NCBI GenBank assembly: GCA_921293015.1
Contig: OV121085.1
Coordinates: 14,905,731-14,969,730, forward strand
DNA from: Phorcus lineatus
Lineage: Eukaryota; Mollusca; Gastropoda; Trochida; Trochidae
Direction of reading: 5' to 3'
Length of the DNA: 64,000 nucleotides
The notes under the pieces are model-generated. The model was not told the origin of the DNA. It did no database searches and saw only the letters and a list, made by a program, of their open reading frames with translations. Positions 25,740 to 38,949 of this stretch are shown piece after piece (within the stretch, counting starts at the first letter, position 1; each line of letters starts with the position of its first letter). A program made the translations under genes and the position numbers.

Positions 25740-27438
25740 TATTTGGTTAATTTAGCCGATATGAAATTAACACACTGTTATTGTGCAACATTGAACGAAA
25801 GATGTTTCTTTTTCCGTAATGAGCAATAGTCCAAAAGAACGTGAAAGAACAGAAACGTTGAATTGAGATGAGCTGCTTTTTGACCCCAAATAAAAAACAA
25901 AGTCATGAACCAATTGAGATTTTAAAATGCACTTCCCGATTCATGTTAAATGAAACGGAAACTTCAATTGAGAAACAAAAGCTGAACATTATCAAACATA
26001 CAACCATTTGAAGAATGCACTTTCATCCTAATCAATAATTTTCGTGTCCTTTGAGAGCTCGTCGACTGAGTCGTGTTTCCTATGATCACATATCTGCAAG
26101 ATCATTGAAAATGATAGAGGAATCTAAGAAAGATTATATCTTGTAATTAAATTCTGGAGATGCAATTTATTCTAGCCAGCAAGATAATTATGAACCGATC
26201 TGAATGGTTTCGTGACAAGGGTCACACTTTGGATAAGAATGGCTTTTCACAGAACAATGATACCTTATGGTTAAGTTTGTAAGAAAATGCGTCTTTGATC
26301 TTTGCAAAGAACAAGAGGCAAAGTTCTTTTCCAATGATCTTTCGATATGAAATTAAAGTTTTGAATAACAAGCTTACCCAGTGTCCAATACAATTATTTC
26401 GGAAAATGTATGTGTTCAAACTAAACCGCTTTCTAATTCAGCTGGGCTCATCGGATATATGGTTCTTATTCATTTTCTCAAACATATCCTAATGAATACT
26501 CAAGCACAAAGGAGACACGCATTTATACAGAACCTTTATACTTCTTTCTGCTCTGATCGTTTTCTCCTTCTTTAAAAATCGTGACGTTAACCCTAGTAAT
26601 GTTAGCCGACTCAATTTAGTAGCTTTAAATGATAGAATGACATAATTGATAAAGTTAAACGTATGTGACAATAACTCAAGTAGCTCGGTTTGAAATTGAA
26701 TTTAGGGGTTAAAAATGCACGACATACAACCCCAAAATAAAAAAACAGAAGGGATTTATCTCCTAAATGAGCATTTATGTAGTTACACATTATTAATCAG
26801 TAAAAGCTTATTTTCTAAATATTTTATATCTATGAATTAGTTATATGTTCAGTAACTCCAACATGAAAAAATTAGGTTTGATGTTAGTTCGTATATAAAT
26901 AACGACGCAAAATAGAAAATAATTTAAATCTATTTCGGAAACATTTATTTATAAGATATTCGATTTCACTGTTGCCACAGTGTTGTTGAAATGTTAACAC
27001 TTTTAGAAATAGAAATAGAAAGTAGCCAAAAGATAATAAAGAAAGAGAAAACCTTTACTGTGATCTTTACTTGATCTACCGCGAAAATGCTTATTACAAT
27101 GAATGCAGAAAACTCAATTTCTTGTACATTTATATCTCTTTGACATGAAGTTTTTTTCCATGGTTTGAGGCTATGAATGTTATATTGAAAAAGAATTCAT
27201 ATGCTTGGGGAATAGACAGTGAAATCTCTTAGAAGGCTTTCACTTGTAATATTAGTGAAGTGTGATTGTCTTTTACATCAGTCCGTTAAGTTAAACGAAT
27301 CCCGTGTAATGAAATTAATTTTTGAACATTTTACGTTTAGACCATGGGATTGAGTTTTAAATTGACAATCAGTTCTGTGGGAAAAAAGTAGATTCTAGTT
27401 TTAGATCTTATTCCTTTGATAGCATCAATGGGCATTTT
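25740..27438. repeat. Block B, second close copy
   Basis: This aligns with 16470-19448 but lacks the 799-bp transposon. The site reads GAACAATGATACCTTATGG at 26252-26270. It ends at AATGGGCATT like its partner. The open frames at 26.2-26.67 kb mirror those at 17.8-18.1 kb through duplication and show no sign of function. Confidence 0.9.
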
Positions 27439-30400
27439 GAATGAACCTAAATAAAACTTTATGACAGTTATTCTCTTAGTTAAATGGGGTCAAGAACATT
27501 ATTAGAGTAGTCCCGAAAAGGAAAAAGTTCAAAGAAAGAAAAATAATCTAATTAAAAAAAACACTGATGCAATTACTCATTCAAATCATTAAGTGACATT
27601 ATCGTAAAAGCTATCGTATCAGATAGGATATGACAGTTTCTTTTGATGAAATTAAACTAAAAGCCAAACCTCAGAAACTTTAAATGTTTTGTCAAAAGCA
27701 CGGACGTGCTCAAGGATCTGATAAATTTTGAAAAAATCATGTGGAAACTTGTAAAATCCTTTTTGCAGTTATATATCTTCTCACTTTGAAAAAGTCAGTT
27801 TTTTGTAAAATCAAAGAGGAAGAATAGTCTTTCATGAGCCAGCTGACAAGAAACCTACAATGGATACTTGTTGTAGGCCAGTTGGCCCACAATTTTTGAA
27901 CATTTGTTACGTGAGATGCTTCTAATGAAACCGAAAGATTTTACAAACAACTGAATATAATTTTAAAAAATTCAAACAACAATTCTATACTACAACATGA
28001 AGCTAATACAAACAATGGATGTAATTAAAACAGTATTATTAATAATAAACAAAAAGTGTGTAGCTAATACATATCAAATCAAAACAGTCGGTTAAAGGTA
28101 AGTTATGAAAATAGGTAATAAGTGAACCGGTTTCATGATATTCAAGATAGTGGAAAACAATAGCACAGCAGAATAATCACAAAATCAAATTGTGAACCAG
28201 TAAACCGAATCTTAAGATGTGCACATTTATTACTACACGCACTCGGGGATTCACCTCATCTCATTTCTGAAATAAACTAGTACTTAACCAAACCGAAATA
28301 ATTCACGCATGTGACCAATTAAACAGTGAAACAATGCTATATTATATTGAACCTCTGAATTGTAAATAGTGATAAACTCATATCATATTCATTAAACAAA
28401 ATGATCGAATTCTTTTGTAATTTCAATTAAAAGGGAACGAAATGATACCTGAAACCAGAAATTGGTATTAAGAAGGTACATTTCATCCTAAAACAATACC
28501 CATAATTGTCATTAGCCAATAGAGTGATTTATGAAATTAAAATAAGACTCAAATTCGTAAAATATCGACAGAGATTGGCATACTCATTTAATTGGTCTTT
28601 TGTGAATCTTCTTCTTAGGCCCTACGTCGGGCCTGACATTGACCTGCTAAAAGTTCCTGTTATTTATAAAGAGTAGAAAGAATATTATACATTTATTTGG
28701 TTTTGCGGTTAAACTGCCATGTGTGTTCAGTGCGAGATTTTTTTTTATTCAATTCTAATCGAGATGCTCATAATTACGCCATATCAATGACCTATAGATC
28801 ATTCAATTATTTTGAACATGGCCAAAAACAGAAATTTGTTTAACCATGATCATAACATCAACAACATAAATGTTAAAAGCTTTACCTTAGACCTAATGCT
28901 TCCATGAAATGAAACACAATGATGACCTTGGTTTTAACTTTCAGCACAGTATCTTATTTAACAGGGTTTCTCATGTATTGTCCTTTTTTAGAGGATGTCG
29001 ACTTTTTTTTCCGGAATCTAACTGCCTGGAAGGTGCCAAATAAAATTCAAAAAGTCATAGAGCTAAGTCTTACACGTTTTGATTTTTTATCCTAAGCAAT
29101 ATTTGGATGGACAGAACGTTATTAGTAGACTAGAAATTACTCAATTCAAACCCTTTAAGACAATAAGCAATACTTACCAATTTTTCTCCTCTAAAGAACA
29201 TTGGTTTTATCAATATTTTTTTTATAAACATACACAAACATTAGAAAAGCTATTTGGATGCAATCGTGTTTTACGATGACAAATTGTACATATCTGACTC
29301 ACGATGACATACTATCTGTTTCTAGGCCTCATGGGTAGTTAGAAATCTGTTCTATTGCAGGCAGCACTGGAAAACATGCAAAGTCTGTTTTGCTCTTATC
29401 TGTTAATGAAGTCACACCTGCATTCCCCCAAACCCCTCCCTAGTTTATCATTCCCCGACATTATAAATTCATAAAACAAGGAGTACATTTATTGTCTGAA
29501 AAACATTGTTGTAAATATGAGAGAAGACGCCACGCCATGAAATCGAACAACAAACAAGGTTTTCTTTAATAAGCTGTCATCCTTGACCACACACACATCC
29601 ATTAGTTATGCAAAATTCATTATTGCAGTAAGAAAGAAATACATTTCCATAACATGCACACTATGAATTACTGTCGAGGAATATTCTTCCGAGATAAAAA
29701 GGATTAATGATTAGAATGAAGCTCAAATAAACAAAACAAATCAGTCTGAATATAAGACGGAAAACATAGATTTCCGTAACGGAATTAAATGAACTAGTGT
29801 AGAAATATTCGCGTATCTTATTACTTTCAGCAAATATGCAGACTACGATACGACACCAAGTTAAATTAGCAAACAACGGTCTATGAATGCCGAACTTAAC
29901 AACATTGTAATTGAGAATTTAAAAAAATATTTTATTCTCATTAATGAAGATTATTTACGTGAGTACTGGTATTGCATCATGCATGTCAATTTATTTACCG
30001 AAAATTAAAAAAGTAACTATTTATTAACGAATACGATTAACATAAAAAGACTAGGTTAGTTTTTATTTGTTTTAAAGAATGCTAATGATTATTTTGCTGG
30101 TATTAAATGGCTTTTACTCTTCAGTATCAAATTGCACGTTTTAGAAATATCAATCTCAGAATCTGCTTCCTCAGTGGCATATCAATTCAATCATCAAACA
30201 GTAAAATTTCTTTGAAAGTAACGTGGACATAATTAAGATTAAGTGTAAATGTGACTGAGGCCGGTCATCACATTCTTCAAACTGTCGATGCTACCTCAGT
30301 TAAGGAATGTATGCCTTATTTCAATTAAGAAGCCACTTAGAAAGCACAACAAAGGTTGTGTCGTAAAGAGGTGTAAGTGTCAGAAACTAAATTATTTAAA

Positions 30401-33065
30401 AATGTTTCGTACTTTATTGTCTACCTTGGAAAGGTATGACTACTTTATTACTTAAGCCTACTTGTGTAGGACACTGCAGTCATTAAAGCATTCACTTCTT
30501 ATTCACTTTACAGAGAACTGGTCATTAAAGTAAATCTTGACTTAAAGAAGAGGTTAATCATAAGAAATTCCTATCAAGAAATTAGAAGTATCACTACAGT
30601 CAATCGTATAAGAACGAGACTACATCGTACTCAATCTCCTATGAAGCATCTGCGTATCTATAGTATCTCCATAATTACATTTTTTTCGTTAATGTATGGA
30701 TGTCTATTGTCCGTGAAGGAAGATCCTTTTGTTGTAAAACATCTTAATCTAGGACTCCGGAAAGGAGAAGTGTTAACTTTGCTTTTATATGAGATAAAAA
30801 TTATAATAATCTAAATGATATAACAACCTTGGTTAAAATAATATTTTATTAAGTAAACCCCCTAAAGAATTTCACTTGCATTCTATCATCATAAGCAAAT
30901 GCGAAGCTCAATGTGTAGTATGTCAGTGGCAGTTTTCTTATGCACATTTATCTACCATTTACAAGTTTGATAAGGAGTACAGCACAACATATCGCATTTG
31001 TAATAAACAATTGAAACAATAAGTGTAATTGTATAAAAATCTCTCCTCATTCTTTGATAGTATTAAAAGGGTAAATGAATGATTTTCGTATGAATAACGT
31101 TTCACCTTTATAAAGATATACATTATCTCATCACTGTTAAATCACCTCGACTTGTTCCTTTCAGAAGTCAGTTCAATGTCTTATAACTCATGCTTTGGTC
31201 CAAATGAATCACAACCTCAAAAGCAAAGCATAATTAACCTTGATATAGGATTTATTGTTTGGATACGTGTTTCGTAGAAATAAATATTTCACAATAATTG
31301 GTACTTGACATTTATGCTTGCCTTTGAAATGTTTTCAAGATACATGAGTCATGTTTGTTGTTAAAAGAAATCATTTTGAACACATTTTATGGAATCTTCT
31401 TAAGATTAGGTTCTATAGCTTTTGTCATTTTAGGCCAACAACACATTCATTTGATATATAAACTCATTGGAAAAAGGAACTCATCAAAATTTCAACTGAA
31501 CCCATGTCAAATTACAAATATCGATGTCATAAGAAGTTATGCCTTTCAAAGTTCCGAAATCCCAAATGTATGTTTGAAACATAGTTATTTCCCAAAAGAA
31601 GGAACCGGATTGGTAAACAAGCAAATGCTTATATCAATACCAGTCCGGAATACAAAACATAGAAACATGACATGATGAATATAAAGAAGGAAAAATGCAT
31701 ATAAGAAAATTGTGCACTGTCAAGTACTTTTGAAGACAACAACGGTATCAGTAGATATTATGAGTATGTCAATACGAATACTGCCAAAAAAAAGAAGAAC
31801 AACAACAAAGACTTACAACATCAATACTAGTTAAATATTATGACTATGCCATCTGGCAATCTGCCTGTTAAATTTATAAAAATGTGGACTGATTTTAAGA
31901 AATCAGCATTTTCAACCTTAAATGTATGTAATTAAACATGTTGTAAATCAATGTACACCCGGTGGTGCAATGTCATTTGAAGTGAAGAGGTAAATTGGGA
32001 TGCCATTAACGCTTTCGGACCACCATAATAACATTACATATATAACCTTTTAAATTTGACAAAAAATCCATGGAGTCTTGTTTTTAGGAGAATCGCCATA
32101 ATGGCTTCATATTCTTTATAAAGATATTCAACAAAAGAATGTTAAAGAGAACCATAATTAAAACAATTGAAGTTCTGAAGCATTAACGCTGATAGACTAC
32201 CATCAACTTTATCGCTAAGTGACTTTAAGAAATTGAAAATGAACTGAAGTATGATTGTGAAACTAAATTATCATCTGATTCAAATCGTGAAATAATTTGC
32301 CAAGGAATAAAGATACCGGAAGTTATACATTTTACATTTAGAATCCTTAAAAACACCATCATGTCATAATTGGATGTTCAACTTTGACTATAGCTAGGGA
32401 TACGCAAGTTGCGATATTGATTAATTACAAAGATTATTTGAGAACACATCATCCCAGTCCGGTTTTCCTCTGACAATATACATGCATTTAACAAGCTGTT
32501 ACATGATAAGGGTTTGTGAACAAACTACTACGGTTTATATTCCTTAACAACCAATTGCTGAAGGTTATTTTAGTCAGCTAAACGAATAGAACCCTAATAT
32601 GCCCATTTGCTAGACATACATTCTACATAAAAAAGCTTTTGAATGACAATTCAGATAATATTGTTAAATATGAAATGAAAGTTCCCCTAGACGCTTCGAT
32701 GTAGCTAAAGTTCAGAAAGCAAAGTATTATTATTATTTGACAAATCATGTTTAAAAAATATAACTGTGGAAATGAATGTTACAAAGTCATCTATTAGAAT
32801 ATTCAGAAGCCATTTCATTTTACACACTTTAAATTGGTCATGGTGTGAAATATTGTTTTAAATAAATAATAATAGCACTCCTTTCTAGCAGGTACTTTTA
32901 TACAATTTATGTAAATTTATTCATCAATCCTTAGCTTTTAGTATGTTGTAGAGGTGACAGCAATCTTAATACTCTGTTTAACTCGACTATGTCCCGTTTC
33001 ATTTCATGCCAAAAATCAATACTTCAATAACAACCACGCAATCGAATTCAGCTATTTAAGTGTCG
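27439..33065. other. 5.6 kb of AT-rich DNA, no gene supported
   Basis: I could not match this stretch to any other part of the window and saw no transposase or domain motif. The 106-codon frame at 31355-31675 (+) is the longest, but it has AT-driven composition and no recognisable domain. Confidence 0.45.
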
Positions 33066-33200
33066 CCCCTTTCTTTTGAATGCAAATTTCTCCTCTTTAA
33101 AAGGGAAGAGTCATTTTCAAATTGGAATCCGTTTCAAGATTGATGACAGGTCCAAGGCATTATACATCAAAGCGAGTGAAAAAAAGTACTTGCTTTAAAA
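33066..33200. repeat. Block E, copy 3
   Basis: It carries TTTTGAATGCAAATTTCTCC, AGTCATTTTCAAATTGGAAT, GGCATTATACATCAAAGC and AGTGAAAAAAAG. The segment homologous to ACAGAGGAG in other copies is altered. The frame open at 5.6 kb is also open here. Confidence 0.75.
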
Positions 33201-35345
33201 CGAGTGGAAATTTTAAATGCAACTAAATCACTCACAATTAAAAACTCGCAGAAGACCAAATCTGTCATTCTCCCCAGCAAAAAGATGGAATAAATATATT
33301 GTAACATACAGGCTTAATAATCTGTCTGACGGAATTTTCATCGTGCGAGATCGAGAGCTCTACACATGTTGAACTGTCAGTAACAGACGGTGATTATCAT
33401 TTTATTTATTCACAGTCTTTAGATCCTTAGACATAATACCTTTAGAATTGAAAAACTCGTCCTTGTTTGTGTATACTCAAATGCGTTCCGTTTTACCTTA
33501 TAATAACATGTATTTAACCTTCACTTGTCGGAACCATTGCTTCAGCAGTTTCTTAAGATAAGATAAAACAAAATTACTTTTGCAAGTCCTTTTTGTCAGC
33601 GTCGAAAATACATTTCAGTTTTGATATATGTTTTCATGACGGTCTTTGTTTCATAATATGATAATAATGATAGATAAATATGTTTTGTTTATTTACTGTA
33701 AACAAGTTACATCATGATGTTTGTGACATAGTTTAGTGATTTTGAAAGTTAAGAATAACGATATCCTTTCAGATTGTTGTCGCGAAACCGAGACGTGAAA
33801 TTGGAAGCCAAAGTCAATATATGATATAAGTTATTATTTTGAAGCATTTCGACTGTTTTCTCACTTTCAAGTGAAGCGTCCTAAAAATCCCTTTGTAGTA
33901 ACAGTCAACACCTCTCTTTTTCTTTTATGAATCTTCTGTAATGAATGATATTTACTTTATTGATGTAGATAAATGTTCATGAGGTTTCCCATGAAATTTC
34001 CGTTCATTGTTGTAACATTTTGTTTTCAAATTTTAATTTAAAACACAGAACCAAACAATCTACAATAATTTGATGATTTTCCTTATTTTACCCCTCTAAA
34101 CCATTACAATATCACGACTTTGACATTTTAAATGAAAATTTAGGACCACTGCATATTATGAATTTAATACTTTTGAATCAAATCTAAAAAAATATACCTT
34201 AAGAACCTTTGAAATATAACTCTCCACACAATTTATGAAAGGAAAAGGCTACGTTATCTTGTGAAGTTGTTTTCAAATTAACATAAATATTATGTGCAAG
34301 ATGTGTATTTATGACGGATGTCATCTACTCATTACCATCTTATTGTAACTTCATAGGATTTTTACCTTACTTTGTAAATGGTATGTGTTATATACATGGT
34401 ACCGTTCTTGAGGTTATATTTCCCTGCACACTTGTAAACAACATAATTAACATTTAACATTAGATGCTCATGAAATCTAAGTTCATAAACTGGATCACAA
34501 ATTCTAAGTGATTTTTGATATTTTGAATGCCATTATCATGTTGATACTTAATCTAACTTGGTTAGTTCTAAACTTAATTAGTTTTAGCTGTTATGGAATT
34601 GTATGAAGAAATATAAAGTTTAGTGATCAATAGTACTCAAACTCTCTCGTACTGCCTTCAAACATACCAGAAGTCCAATAACTATTATTTGTTTGTTTAT
34701 ACATTTCATTTGTTGTTATCTTTGACTGTTTATTATCATGTTGTAAACAATTAGATTATACTTTAGGGACAGACGGTTCAATATTATCGAACGATTTCAT
34801 TGGTAATGAAAGAGTATGTCTGAGATCATTGATACATAAGTGCATAAATTTCTTGTAAACTCATGTTAGCTATATAAATTCTAATTTGTTTACTAATGAT
34901 ATTATTTGATCGTGAATTTTGTTGCATGTTTACAATTTGCATTGTACGTTACCCACAATAGATCCAATGCTTGTTTCAAGTAACTCAAAATAGCACCATT
35001 GATTGTATAAATACAATATTCACCTACTGTTATTTTTTTATATTCTGGCAAATAATTGTACTAACACGTAGTTTATCAGAATCTTTGGTTTCTTGTAAAT
35101 GCACCATATATATAACCTGCCTGTCACTGTTATTTACCTGATGAAAGGGCAAGTACTTTCCTCAAACGTCACATGTTGTAAATCCATACCTCTCTTGGTT
35201 CTATTTATCTTTGGTTTAGCAATGATACTAGATGTAGTCATTTGTGTCAGAACTAATTCCATGTAATTGCTATTTTACATGACAGCATTTAGCATTGTAT
35301 CTTAACAGAGTTTGAATGAAACTCCTATGATGATGTCAACACTTA
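33201..35345. other. Unassigned AT-rich stretch
   Basis: No gene was seen. At 35.14-35.18 kb the phrase CTGATGAAAGGGCAAG, soon followed by AACGTCACATG, resembles tails of some animal retroelements. The match is short and I do not call an element. Confidence 0.4.
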
Positions 35346-35349
35346 CTGA

Positions 35350-37510
35350 TATATATGCAAATGACTACACCCATAGCTACTTGATTTCCTGATTTAATCT
35401 TCAACCATAATAATTCATTACTATCAATAGAAAGTGTCTGTGAATAACTTTTAATGAGATTGTGGATTAAATAGCGCTTGGTTTGAAATAGCTATTCGTC
35501 TTCTGCAAAAGACTTTGGCCCCATGGTTTGTCAAGAGTTGATTGAATCCATCGATATAGCATCTCGTTTGTTCATTTATTACTTCATTTATCTTGAAGGG
35601 TCTTAAACCGAATAAAATCTTGGTAAACCAGAACTACAACATCGTTTGTATTCATAATTTTATTATCATTTTACCAATTTGAATTAGTGATATGAGTAAC
35701 AAGTCACCATAAACTTTAAGCCTCTGGCATTATGCTGTATCTCACACAAACAACACTTTCTGTGGAACATAGTTTGAAAGATAATTTGTTAAATATGTAA
35801 ATTGAGAAAAAGAAAGACAAACGATTTCTTGAATAATTTCCTGTTAATTACATTGAAAGGATGTTCAGTGAAGGAAAAGAAGGTTAATGCCTTTTGCAAT
35901 TTCTTATGTAGTTGGGTGAGATAAGGAGAGATGGGGTTAAACGCCGCTTTCAAGAATACTTCACTTATATCGCGGCTGCTAGTATTATTGCAGGGAAAAC
36001 GTGCGTAACACCATTGTGGCTATGCAATGCGGTGTAACCTGCGAGCATCGGCTGGAACTAGCGAACCATGGGTGTTACTGCACTGAAATTCAGTGTAGCA
36101 TTGTACCCAAACCTTACTGCGTGTAGAGCAGTTCTCTACTACAGACAAAGTTGCCTAACCCCTTGCGGGATTCGAAACACGGACCTCTTGATCTTATGCC
36201 GAAGGCGCTATTTCGCCAGATATATGTATTTGGTGGTCACAAAAGTTGCTTCAGGTACGTAATGGGTGATATTCCTTAACCCTGCGGTTAGAATTGGTTA
36301 TTTCCCAAATCTTATACTGATATTCTTTTAGTGATCATGAGAAAATTAGTGACAAATTTTACCCGCAAATATTCCCAGGACACCGTACAATGTATCTGTC
36401 TGTCAGAACATTAAATCAGCTCGGAGGTCAGTATTAGGCTTTAAATGTTTGTTTGTGAACCACATTGTTATTTAGAAATGCCAAACGCCTATCCATGCCT
36501 TTTGGTAAATGACATTTGAAAGTTAACTTTGTCAAAGTTACTTATTCTTTTCCCTCAGATTAGACTAGATATTTACTACATAAATATGTATAACTTGACT
36601 GCATTTTTAAAGAAATAAAACTTCAAGGTTATACGTTTTCATTCTTTTTGCACTCTGAATTGTCATAAAAATCTACATCATAAGAATTCAAAATCAAAAT
36701 TGAATCTGTTATTCACTTACTGTAAGGAGTCGGCACTGTTAGTTTAGTTGACTGAAAAAATCGAAGCAGATATTCGTGTAAACCAATTTTTTCAGACCAA
36801 AGTTCTCCATTATAAAAACAAAGCTGTCAATAATGGAAACGAGATGCTGATATATAGCTGACACTTTCTGATATTATTAGCTTTGTTAGAGAGAATGAAC
36901 CACTACAAGGAAAACGTTTACTTTTAATCTCTATCCTTAGTCTAAAAAGCATTATATGTAATTATTACGTTAGTACTGGCTCATATTGTTCAATACACCA
37001 CTGTTCAAAACAGTTTATTAAAATGTTCAATATGTTTCATAATATGTTATTAGGTTACTCAGTTGCAATAGTAGAAGTACCTTATATCTTTTGAATGAGT
37101 AAAAGATGTCAAAAGTAGTTGATTGATAACTATTGCATAAACGTTCTTGTATCAGGACCAAGATGGATTGATTTGATTTTGTTCTCGTCACCTACTGCTG
37201 TAACCTCTACCGACGGCAGCTCATTCGACAATCAAGCACACCAAGATAGTATCAACATAAACGCAAAGTAATCACACACACACATAAAATCAGTCTACAC
37301 ATAACGTATGTGAAGTCCAGGAATCCTATTAATCGTTCTACCTCCCATATTAAGAGTTGTCAAGCTGAGTTCAAGACATAAAAGTCAATTCATTTGATGA
37401 AGGGAAAGTTAAGTCCTGAAAGCAATACTAAAATCCAATTAGGTGACACTTAGGAATTAAGGGATAAAGGTGACCAACTGTAAACAAAATTGACCTCAGT
37501 AAATGTCCAT
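35350..37510. repeat. Diverged block A copy interrupted by a SINE
   Basis: Shared with 14.4-16.3 kb: a GACTACACCCATAGCTACTT stretch, TAGAAAGTGTC, CAGACCAAAG, a GCTGTCAATAATGG stretch, CTGACACTTTCTGATAT, GAGTTCAAGACATAAAAGTC and AAGGTGACCAACTGTAAAC. A SINE-A copy at 35.93 kb and a degenerate unit of the 7.4 kb repeat cluster lie inside it. The TTAA insertion site is also empty here. Confidence 0.75.
35932..36217 (-). repeat. SINE-A, reverse copy
   Basis: It reads on the minus strand from a decayed tRNA head near 36217 through B-box-like CGTGTTTCGAATCCCGC and the middle domain to GCGGCGTTTAACCCC at its 3' end. It has point and small indel differences from the 42.2 kb copy. No clear target duplication was found. 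Confidence 0.9.
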
Positions 37511-38525
37511 CTTCCAGGACATATCCGAAAAAGTAGGACATATCTAACCATCCATTATAAAAAATTTATCCTTAAATTTGATATTTGTATAAGTAAAATT
37601 GCACAACAGCTTTAGAAAATGTATTCAGTACCTTTTGCCATTCATAAAATGTTGTGAGATGAGAAACTGTGATAACAAATTCGTTAAGTGTCTTATGCAT
37701 AATTGAAGATACAATCTTTTATTCTTTATACTACATGCAAAGCATGAACATTGAAAATATATGGAGAAATTGATTTTTACATGTAAACAACCGTACTCTG
37801 AACTGTTATTCAAATATCATTTTAGGAAGCATATCTAACTTACAACTTAACTTGATTCGTGTTCAAGCAAGTGCTGTACCTGCAACATCGATCTGCTATG
37901 CCTGAGGCACAGGTTAATATATCACGCACATTTCCTCAACCAGTGAAGATGTCATCTAACAATCAAAAGGCGAAACTGAATCCCTAAGGCTGCATGTTTT
38001 ACACTCATCCAATTAAAAATATATAAAAACGAATGAGGAAAGAAGAGGCTTTGAACAATTCAGATTTTTAGAATTAAGCAATTAGCATGTGATGTATTTC
38101 AGATGTAGGCAGAAGGCAACCTGATGTTTATGAATTGTAACATGGCCGCTATAACGTGCTTTAGTGTGTAGGCAGAATCGTTGTACAGGATTTACATTCA
38201 CAGGGTTCTTGATTACATAACAATTGGCGCTCGGTGAAGGAACCGGTCATGTGGTTAGACAATGCCTGACATTTGATTGTCAGAATATTATCCGACCAAA
38301 AACATTCAGATTACCCTTAAGGTCATTAAATATTAGCTATTCAAATCAGGTGAAACCTGCCCTAAAGGTTTTTGCATAAGGCCACAGTCTTTGGATCTTA
38401 GATGGCAGTGTTTCCAACCGTTGGTTACGACATCAGTAAAATCATTTACATGCTATTATTATGATACAACTATGCTATTATGCAAACGATTTCTAACTTA
38501 AATAACGACCCTACAATCACTTTAG
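37511..38525. other. Unassigned spacer
   Basis: No gene or partner repeat was recognised. Confidence 0.35.
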
Positions 38526-38690
38526 GTTTTGTGTTGCTGTTTTCATTTGAAAGCAAATCCCTCAACGCTAACAGAGGAGTGTCATTTTCAAATTGGAATT
38601 GGTATCAAGAAAGATAGCATGTCTAATGCATTATACATCAAAGCCAGCAAAGGAAAAAGAAACATTTGATTACACGCAAGTGAAAATTAA
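38526..38690. repeat. Block E, copy 4
   Basis: It carries ATTTGAAAGCAAATCCCTC, AACAGAGGAGTGTCATTTTC, AAATTGGAATTGGTATCAAG and GCATTATACATCAAAGCCAG. It is closest to copy 1, and the forward frame is open as in copies 1 and 3. Confidence 0.75.
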
Positions 38691-38949
38691 GATGCCACTG
38701 TAATATGTGTTAATGTTTTTAATCAATATCAAATCTTGTAATTTAACCATCATGTCAGAAAACCTGGCATTGGCTTTTTCTATTGATTTGTTAACGTTTC
38801 AAATAATTGAATTTATTCTTATGAACTTGATGACAAAGCTTACATTTTAAGGCTTCCGAACATACCGTTCCAAATCATGTATATACATCAAAGGCAACAC
38901 TGTCTTGTGAAGATGTTCTCCTATGAACATTTAAAAAGCGGCTTAAAAT

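Noticed and set aside
31355-31675. 106-codon plus-strand frame, the longest outside the 44-47 kb locus
   Set aside because: No domain, signal peptide, repeat-copy conservation or splice context. Length is within chance for AT-rich DNA in this much sequence.
35110-35180. Possible tail of a Penelope-like or LINE element (CTGATGAAAGGGC...)
   Set aside because: Only a short phrase matches my recollection. No reverse transcriptase or endonuclease sequence is nearby.
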